5,909 nt of DNA from Akkermansia sp. (lineage in GTDB: Bacteria > Verrucomicrobiota > Verrucomicrobiia > Verrucomicrobiales > Akkermansiaceae), in the NCBI GenBank assembly GCA_017555465.1, contig JAFZGH010000080.1:1-5909 (forward strand), given 5' to 3'. Both the position numbers and the translations under genes were made by a program. Positions 1 to 4,511 of the stretch are shown here, one piece after another. The notes beneath the pieces were generated by a model. It saw only the letters and a program-made list of their open reading frames with translations. It was not told the DNA's origin and searched no databases. The number at the start of each line of letters is the position of its first letter. Position 1 is the first letter of the stretch.

Positions 1-184
1 ATAAATTTCCGCTCGCTTTGCTCGCCGATAAATTACAATTTACGTTGCCTTTCTAATAAAGCCGACGCGTAACTTCGGTTCTTTAATCACGTTAGCATGT
101 TTTGACGAACATATCCACCAGCAAATCTGAAACAGGCCCAACTCCTGCCATAACAAGCCCAAATGTCTTGCAGGATGCCGCCCA
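1..184. other. Upstream non-coding region, no gene supported
   Basis: This stretch is more AT-rich than the rest of the window, and I see no gene that begins and ends in it. Two plus-strand frames are open from the window edge and stop at 54-56 and 70-72. Either could be the tail of an upstream gene, but neither short peptide is recognisable. The heptamer ATAAATT is directly repeated at 1-7 and 28-34, GCTCGC is repeated at 11-16 and 20-25, and TAAATT-AC-AATTTA at 29-42 is a small inverted repeat that could be an operator. A TTGACG hexamer at 102-107 looks like a -35 element but has no good -10 partner. The promoter of the M16 gene presumably lies here; I cannot place it. Confidence 0.5.
172..175 (+). 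promoter_or_regulatory. Possible Shine-Dalgarno for the GTG start of the M16 gene
   Basis: AGGA lies 9 nt before the GTG at 185 and 27 nt before the ATG at 203. It is the only purine-rich site near either start, so it slightly favours GTG. It is only four bases long and may be chance. Confidence 0.3.
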
Positions 185-2704
185 GTGTGCGATACTTGCC
201 CCATGCAGCACGAGGTTCATGTATGTTCTAATGGGTTCACCGCAGTAGTGGCACCGCAAAAGGCATTTCCGCTGGTTTCCATGCAGGTGTGGATTCAGAC
301 CGGTTCCATGCACGAAGGCGAGCACCTGGGCGCAGGCCTTTCGCACCTGCTGGAGCACATGGTATTCAAAGGAACTAGCGAATTCTCCGCACGCCAGCTA
401 AATGAACGAGTACCGGAACTGGGCGGCATGTGGAATGCCTACACCAGCACCGACCGCACCGTCTTCTACATTGACGGCCCGGCGGCCCATTGGCGCGAAT
501 TCCTGCATCTGCTCGCCCAGCTCACACTGCACCCGGCTTTTCCCCGCGAGGAATGGGAACGCGAACGCGATGTCATCCGCCGCGAAATGGGCATGTACAA
601 CGATGACCCGCAGGACACTGCCTACCACACCCTCATCCGCACTCTATACAAGGTAGCCCCACGCCGCCAGCCGGTTATCGGCACGCGCGATGCCTTTGAC
701 GCCCTGAGCTACGAGGATATGGTCAACTACCACCACGCCCGCTATGTGCCGGGTAACATGTTCCTCTGCGTAGCGGGAGATGTGGAAGCCAGCGAGCTCT
801 TTGCCGCCGTGAATGAAGAATTCGGCGCAGCGGCCGCCACCCCGCCCAAGCCGGTAGTGCCGGTAGCAGAGCCCCGCCAGTGGGGGCCGCGCACCCACCG
901 CTGCGAATTTGCCCAGCCCACCAGCACCCTCATGCTTGCATGGCGTATTCCCAACTCAAACCATGCCGATTCCGCAGCCATTTCCCTGCTGGGCTCGATT
1001 CTGGGCGATGGCCGCTCGGCCTGGCTCTACAAGCGTTTCCACGATGACCTGGCCCTCGCACACGATGTTTCCATCATGCCCGTACCCGACCGCACGGGCG
1101 AAGGCGCGCTGGTGCTGGAGTTCGATGTAGACCGCGACAAGCGCAACACCCTGCGCAATGCCGTGCTGGAGTTCATGGCCACGCTGCCGCAGGCCGATTT
1201 TGATGAAGCGCGCTGCCGCTCCCGCCGCATGATGCTCACCGGGCGGCTGCGTGGGCTTTCCACCGTGCAGGGCGTGGCCAATGTGCTGGGCATGTCGTGG
1301 CATCTGAGCCGCAACCCGAACAGCATGGAGGAATGGGACGCCGCGCTCTCCCAGGTCACCAACGAGGACATCGCACGCGTAGCAGCCACATACTTCACCC
1401 CCGACCGCCTGGTGGAGGTAAGCGTAGACCCCACCGGCAGCAATGCCGCAGAGGAAGCAGACACCGCCAGCGCCGACAATAACGCCCCGGAAACCCACAC
1501 CCTGCCCAACGGGCTGCGCATCGTCACCCGGGTAGATAAACGCGTACCCATGGTCTATGCCGAAATTGTATTCGGCGCAGGCAGCCAGACCGAAACCGCC
1601 GCCAACGCCGGCATCAATTCCCTGCTGGCCGAATGCCTGCTCAAAGGCACCACCACCCGCAGCGCCGCCCAGCTGGCCAACGAGGTGGAAAACCTGGGTG
1701 GTGCCATCTCCAGCGCCGCAGGGAACAATACTTTCAATCTCACCATCCGGGGGCTGGCAGAAGATATGCCCACCCTGCTGGAGCTGCTGGCCGATGCCGC
1801 GCTGCACCCCACCCTGCCGGCAGAGGTGGTGGAAACAGAGAAAAATGCCATGGTGGCCGATATCATGGACGCTGAGGAAGACCCCGCAGCCCTTGCATTC
1901 CGCCGCCTGCGCCGCCTCTGCTTCGGCAATGTATCATACGGTAACCACCGCGACGGCACCGTGGAAAGCGTGCAGAGTCTCACCCGTGACGCACTGGTGG
2001 CGCAGCACGCCCGCCTGGTATGTGCGCAGAACGCCGTGCTGGCCGTAGCGGGCGATATCGACCCAGCCGCCGTGGTGTCCGCGGCTGAAAAACTCTTTGC
2101 AGGCTTACCTGCCGGTCTCCCCGCCGAACGAACCGCCACTCCCACCCAGATGCCCGCAGATGCCGTTGAAACACTGGATAAGGAACAGGCGGTGATTGCC
2201 CTGGCTGTGCCTGCATCCAACGCACTTTCCGACACCGCCCCGGCCCAATTGCTCTTCGAGGAATGGTGCCGGGATATGGCAGGCCCGCTTTTTGACGAAA
2301 TACGGGAAAAACGAGGCCTTGCCTACTACGCCGCAGCAGCCTCCCTACTGGGTGTAGATGCCGGTTGCCTGTATTTCTACCTGGGCACCGCCCCGGAACA
2401 AGCCGCCGAAGCCCGCGCCGTACTGGAACAGACGCTCAACCGTCTGGCGCAGGAAGGCATGCCCGCCGATGCCCTCGAACGCGCCCGCTCCACCGCGCTC
2501 ACCGCCCGTGTGCTGGCTCTGCAAAGCTGCGGCAAGCGCTGCAGCGGAATGGCTGTGAATACCCTGCTGGGGCTGGGGGCGGATTACGACGACCGCGTGC
2601 CGGACATGCTCCGCGCCGTCACTGCGGAGAGCATGAACCACTTCCTCGCGACCGTTCTCTCCCCCGCTGCCACCCGCACCTGGATTACCGTGCAGCCGGA
2701 ATAA
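185..2704 (+). CDS. Two-half M16 family zinc metallopeptidase (pitrilysin/insulinase-like)
   Basis: This is an 839-residue zinc endopeptidase built from two fused M16 halves, which should close around peptides as a clamp. The first half (about 10-415) carries the inverted zinc motif HLLEH at H54, E57 and H58, and the distal glutamate E134 lies 75 residues beyond H58, the family spacing. After an acidic, Ala-rich linker (about 418-436), the second half (about 438-839) restarts with LPNGLRIV. At the matching position it reads SLLAE (479-483), so that site is dead. The second half does keep R707 and Y714 in REKRGLAYY, the Arg/Tyr pair that completes the active site in two-half M16 enzymes, so activity is expected. 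GTG at 185 is preceded by AGGA at 172-175 with 9 nt spacing. ATG at 203 is the alternative start; it would give 833 residues and fits the usual family start better, but lacks a ribosome site. Neither start gives a signal peptide, suggesting a cytoplasmic enzyme. Substrate unknown. Family call is secure, the exact start is not. Confidence 0.93.
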   Translation: MCDTCPMQHEVHVCSNGFTAVVAPQKAFPLVSMQVWIQTGSMHEGEHLGAGLSHLLEHMVFKGTSEFSARQLNERVPELGGMWNAYTSTDRTVFYIDGPAAHWREFLHLLAQLTLHPAFPREEWERERDVIRREMGMYNDDPQDTAYHTLIRTLYKVAPRRQPVIGTRDAFDALSYEDMVNYHHARYVPGNMFLCVAGDVEASELFAAVNEEFGAAAATPPKPVVPVAEPRQWGPRTHRCEFAQPTSTLMLAWRIPNSNHADSAAISLLGSILGDGRSAWLYKRFHDDLALAHDVSIMPVPDRTGEGALVLEFDVDRDKRNTLRNAVLEFMATLPQADFDEARCRSRRMMLTGRLRGLSTVQGVANVLGMSWHLSRNPNSMEEWDAALSQVTNEDIARVAATYFTPDRLVEVSVDPTGSNAAEEADTASADNNAPETHTLPNGLRIVTRVDKRVPMVYAEIVFGAGSQTETAANAGINSLLAECLLKGTTTRSAAQLANEVENLGGAISSAAGNNTFNLTIRGLAEDMPTLLELLADAALHPTLPAEVVETEKNAMVADIMDAEEDPAALAFRRLRRLCFGNVSYGNHRDGTVESVQSLTRDALVAQHARLVCAQNAVLAVAGDIDPAAVVSAAEKLFAGLPAGLPAERTATPTQMPADAVETLDKEQAVIALAVPASNALSDTAPAQLLFEEWCRDMAGPLFDEIREKRGLAYYAAAASLLGVDAGCLYFYLGTAPEQAAEARAVLEQTLNRLAQEGMPADALERARSTALTARVLALQSCGKRCSGMAVNTLLGLGADYDDRVPDMLRAVTAESMNHFLATVLSPAATRTWITVQPE

Positions 2705-2748
2705 TCGTTAGAGGCATCGCGCATAACTTTCCTTGTAATAAAGTCATA

Positions 2749-2777
2749 GAGCGGGCATACTGCATGTATGCCCGCTC
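2749..2777. repeat. Perfect 12-bp inverted repeat (hairpin or operator)
   Basis: GAGCGGGCATAC (2749-2760) and GTATGCCCGCTC (2766-2777) are exact reverse complements separated by TGCAT. The hairpin begins 45 bp after the M16 stop codon. It could terminate M16 transcription, but no T-tract follows on the plus strand (TTCACATG). On the minus strand the following bases are only moderately T-rich. The right arm contains the ATG at 2768 of the small RHH gene, so the same sequence could occlude that start or serve as the RHH protein's own operator. The repeat is certain; its role is not. Confidence 0.85.
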
Positions 2778-2932
2778 TTCACATGATTACCTTCCGCTGC
2801 AAGAACGACCTGTTCGAACGGCTCGAACACTTTGCCCGGCAGCGGCAGCTGGACCGCACCTCCGTGCTCAAACTGGCGCTGCATTACTACCTGAACTGTC
2901 TTAGCTGCCGGATTTCCAATCAACGGAACTAA
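2768..2932 (+). CDS. Small ribbon-helix-helix (Arc/CopG-like) DNA-binding protein
   Basis: This predicted 54-residue protein begins MPALHMITFRCKNDLFERLE and has the layout of a ribbon-helix-helix repressor. A short strand (ITFRC) comes first, followed by helix A (about residues 13-26, NDLFERLEHFARQR). After a turn, helix B (about 29-42) reads RTSVLKLALHYYL, matching the typical R-S-x-x-L-x-x-A-L-x-x-Y-L pattern. Such proteins dimerise, insert the paired strands into the DNA major groove, and often repress their own promoter. ATG at 2768 and the in-frame ATG at 2783 (49 residues) are both possible; an in-frame TAG at 2747 excludes longer forms. Neither has a Shine-Dalgarno sequence. No toxin partner follows on this strand, and the 3' end overlaps the convergent phage-like gene by 32 bp. 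The C-terminal tail (NCLSCRISNQRN) is unassigned. The fold call rests on pattern only, so moderately sure. Confidence 0.55.
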   Translation: MPALHMITFRCKNDLFERLEHFARQRQLDRTSVLKLALHYYLNCLSCRISNQRN

Positions 2933-3392
2933 GACCTCGGAACAACCCACCGGCAGCCCCCAGCCAGGCACCACCACTCCGCAGGCGTGCCTGGCTGGCC
3001 TGCATCTGCAAATCAAGCGCATCGTAATGCCCCTGGGTGCGGATTGTGTTGGCCTCCTGCAGCGCGGCATTGGTACGGTTGTTGATATCATCCTCCAGAC
3101 GGGTGGCCAGGTCGAGTGTTCGCACGGTATCTGTACCAGAGGAAGAGATATTTGAAGCTGCGGCATCCGTTCGCGCAGCCGCCAGTTGCATACGCGCATT
3201 ACGCTGCTCACGGCGCTGATTCTCCATGGCAGTCCGGGTGATGGCGCCTGCCTGGTTTTCGGCGATGCGGCGGCGTTCTGCGGCGGCAGCATTCATGGCC
3301 TGCGCCTGTTTGCGCTCGGCAGCAGCTTCTACGGCTTTGCCCGCCACAGTAGCGGCGGTGCTCACAAGTGAAAATACGGCTGGAAATCCCAT
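2901..3392 (-). CDS. Phage internal virion protein-like (T7 gp14-type) protein
   Basis: The predicted protein has 163 residues. It opens with a small hydrophobic segment (MGFPAVFSLVSTAATVAGKA), followed by a long Ala/Gln/Arg/Glu-rich helical body with coiled-coil character (about 22-80). Next come ASNISSSGTDTVRTLDLATR, the Asn/Gln-rich EANTIRTQGHYDALDLQMQ, and a Gly/Ala-rich end (GGAWLGAAGGLF). This order resembles T7 gp14-like internal core proteins of podoviruses, which leave the capsid to form the DNA ejection channel. An in-frame ATG at 3491 would add 33 residues and overlap the upstream SecD-like gene by 26 bp. I prefer 3392 because the family-like N-terminus begins there. No clear Shine-Dalgarno sequence is present, and a weak TTTAAT-17-TATATG promoter lies just upstream. 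No capsid, portal, tail or integrase gene is in view, so it may be a prophage remnant or a domesticated gene. Coding is likely; the family is a pattern-based guess. Confidence 0.6.
   Translation of the reverse strand: MGFPAVFSLVSTAATVAGKAVEAAAERKQAQAMNAAAAERRRIAENQAGAITRTAMENQRREQRNARMQLAAARTDAAASNISSSGTDTVRTLDLATRLEDDINNRTNAALQEANTIRTQGHYDALDLQMQASQARLRSGGAWLGAAGGLFRGLSSVDWKSGS
2960..2998. repeat. Perfect 12-bp inverted repeat inside the phage-like gene
   Basis: CCAGCCAGGCAC (2960-2971) and GTGCCTGGCTGG (2987-2998) are exact reverse complements around a 15-nt loop. On the minus strand it codes for part of the phage-like protein's C-terminal region (around QASQARLRSGGAW). On the plus strand it starts 28 bp after the RHH stop codon, so it could act as a terminator-like hairpin for that gene, although no T-tract follows. 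It may also be a by-product of Gly/Ala/Gln-rich coding sequence. Confidence 0.8.
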
Positions 3393-3465
3393 ACAGGGCG
3401 TTGTACCACCATATACTGGTGCTGCCCAGCAAATTAAAGAACCCAGCACCGGATTCCGCGCAGAA

Positions 3466-4383
3466 TCAATTACCCACCCGCTGGCGCTCATGCACCTTCA
3501 CCGGCACTGGCAGCGGCTTGGCCAGGCCATCCACCACCGACCGGCACTCGTGCGGACTCAACCCGGTAATCACAAAAGAACAGCCCAGCGCAGCATGCAC
3601 CACCGGCGCACTCACCAGCTTTCCATTCAGCATAATGGCCAGCCGGGCTGCGCCGTGCTCCATCCCGCGGGTCAGACGGTTCAGGATATCGCCCCCACGC
3701 ATGGTGAGTTCCACCTCCACGCACCCCGGGCGCGTCACATCAACAGCAGCACGCTCCACCTCCATTTCCGTGACCAGCAAATCTTCCTCCGCCAGCGTCT
3801 CCGGACGCTGTACAACCAGATATTCATACCGACTGGAACCATCTTCTGCCGAAATAACGGGATATTCCACCAACATGCAGCCAGCAGTACTGAAACCCGG
3901 CGGCAGCCCAGGCAGTTCCGGTTTCATGCCGCCTGGGGCCTTTCCTTCCTCGTACTTCACCATGGCGGTCTCGTACTCAATCAGCGCATCCTGCACACGG
4001 CGGTCATTCACCAGGTGCTCACTGCGCGGATGCACGGGCAACAACTGCAGGCAGGTACGCTCGTTGAACACTGTCTCCAGCTCATCCAGCGTATCAGTAT
4101 AGTCCTCCATCGTGCGCATGAGACCACCCTCCACCCGCAGCATGAAGTCACGGCCATCGCGCTGCACCCGCACCCCGCGCAGCCCCACCAGTTCGCAGCG
4201 GTGCACCATGGCTGCAAGCATGCGCTCTTCCTCCCGGGCAGTCAATTCGTGCTCACAAAGCGGTTCCACCCGCATCTCCCGGTCCGGAAGCTCCATCTCT
4301 GCCGTGGCCGCTCCGGGCAGATTCACGCCCGTGAACGGTGCCAGTGTATTCAGAATCCCCAGGAGCAGCGTAAGCAGCGACAT
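3466..4383 (-). CDS. Stand-alone SecD P1-domain paralogue lacking the membrane translocase core
   Basis: This 305-residue protein aligns collinearly with the periplasmic P1 region of the SecD encoded next door. Its residues 111-120 (CLQLLPVHPR) match SecD 155-164 (LELLAVYPES). The insert containing KPELPGLPPG matches RKPALPRIPG, YEYLVVQRPE matches VEYMVLQKPY, and residues 247-275 share 15 of 29 positions with SecD 301-329 (RLA..LN....APVV.A.L). A hydrophobic N-terminus (residues 3-19) is followed by GVNLPGA, a plausible relic of the SecD GIDxRGG motif, which is lost here. The protein ends near SecD residue 355, just before the membrane core, so the proton-conducting Asp is absent. It is probably an anchored or exported periplasmic protein. 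It may assist or modulate SecDF, or bind exported chains; this is inference. ATG at 4383 is fixed by an in-frame TAA shortly upstream. The long antisense frame on the plus strand is a shadow. Confidence 0.85.
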   Translation of the reverse strand: MSLLTLLLGILNTLAPFTGVNLPGAATAEMELPDREMRVEPLCEHELTAREEERMLAAMVHRCELVGLRGVRVQRDGRDFMLRVEGGLMRTMEDYTDTLDELETVFNERTCLQLLPVHPRSEHLVNDRRVQDALIEYETAMVKYEEGKAPGGMKPELPGLPPGFSTAGCMLVEYPVISAEDGSSRYEYLVVQRPETLAEEDLLVTEMEVERAAVDVTRPGCVEVELTMRGGDILNRLTRGMEHGAARLAIMLNGKLVSAPVVHAALGCSFVITGLSPHECRSVVDGLAKPLPVPVKVHERQRVGN

Positions 4384-4389
4384 AGAGGC

Positions 4390-4417
4390 ATTTTAGCATC
4401 CGCCCACCTGATTGCAA
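4390..4417 (-). promoter_or_regulatory. Predicted promoter of the SecD-paralogue gene, possibly leaderless
   Basis: Read on the minus strand, TTGCAA (4412-4417), a 16-bp spacer and TAAAAT (4390-4395) resemble a sigma-70 promoter, with four and five matches to consensus. Only six bases separate the -10 box from the ATG at 4383, so transcription would begin at or next to the start codon. This agrees with the absence of a Shine-Dalgarno sequence. An A-rich run lies upstream of the -35 box. Confidence 0.4.
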
Positions 4418-4460
4418 GCGAATTCCCCTTTTTTAGCTCTCAAAATGACGCCATGCGGAC

Positions 4461-4488
4461 TTGACGCCGCGCCAAAAACTGGCAGAAT
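4461..4488 (+). promoter_or_regulatory. Predicted promoter of secD
   Basis: TTGACG (4461-4466), a 16-bp spacer and CAGAAT (4483-4488) form a plausible sigma-70 promoter, with five and four matches to consensus. Transcription would start near 4495, leaving a leader of about 17 nt without a Shine-Dalgarno sequence. The 8-bp palindrome ATACGTAT (4503-4510) lies between the predicted transcription start and the ATG. The whole divergent region is only 128 bp, so the secD and paralogue promoters could share regulation. Confidence 0.35.
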
Positions 4489-4511
4489 GGTGCGGTTCAC
4501 CTATACGTATC

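Noticed and set aside
102..130. TTGACG as the -35 box of an M16 promoter
   Set aside because: No acceptable -10 hexamer occurs 15-19 bp downstream.
92..358. An 88-codon minus-strand frame with a CHYCG-like cysteine motif over the M16 start
   Set aside because: Most of it mirrors the M16 N-terminus. The cysteines come from codons antisense to conserved M16 residues, so a zinc-finger reading is unlikely.
956..1807. A 283-codon minus-strand frame inside the M16 gene
   Set aside because: The plus strand here encodes well-conserved M16 sequence; the antisense product is low-complexity Gly/Ala/Gln/His without motifs.
2744..3292. A 182-codon minus-strand frame overlapping the RHH and phage-like genes
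   Set aside because: It is out of frame with the phage-like protein, has no recognisable pattern, and covers the RHH gene antisense.
2768..3392. RHH protein plus phage-like protein as a toxin-antitoxin pair
   Set aside because: The genes converge rather than form an operon, and the phage-like protein has no toxin features.
3226..4464. A 412-codon open frame on the plus strand, antisense to the SecD paralogue
   Set aside because: Its product is rich in His, Gln and Pro with no recognisable domain, while the minus-strand frame aligns with SecD. It is a high-GC shadow frame.
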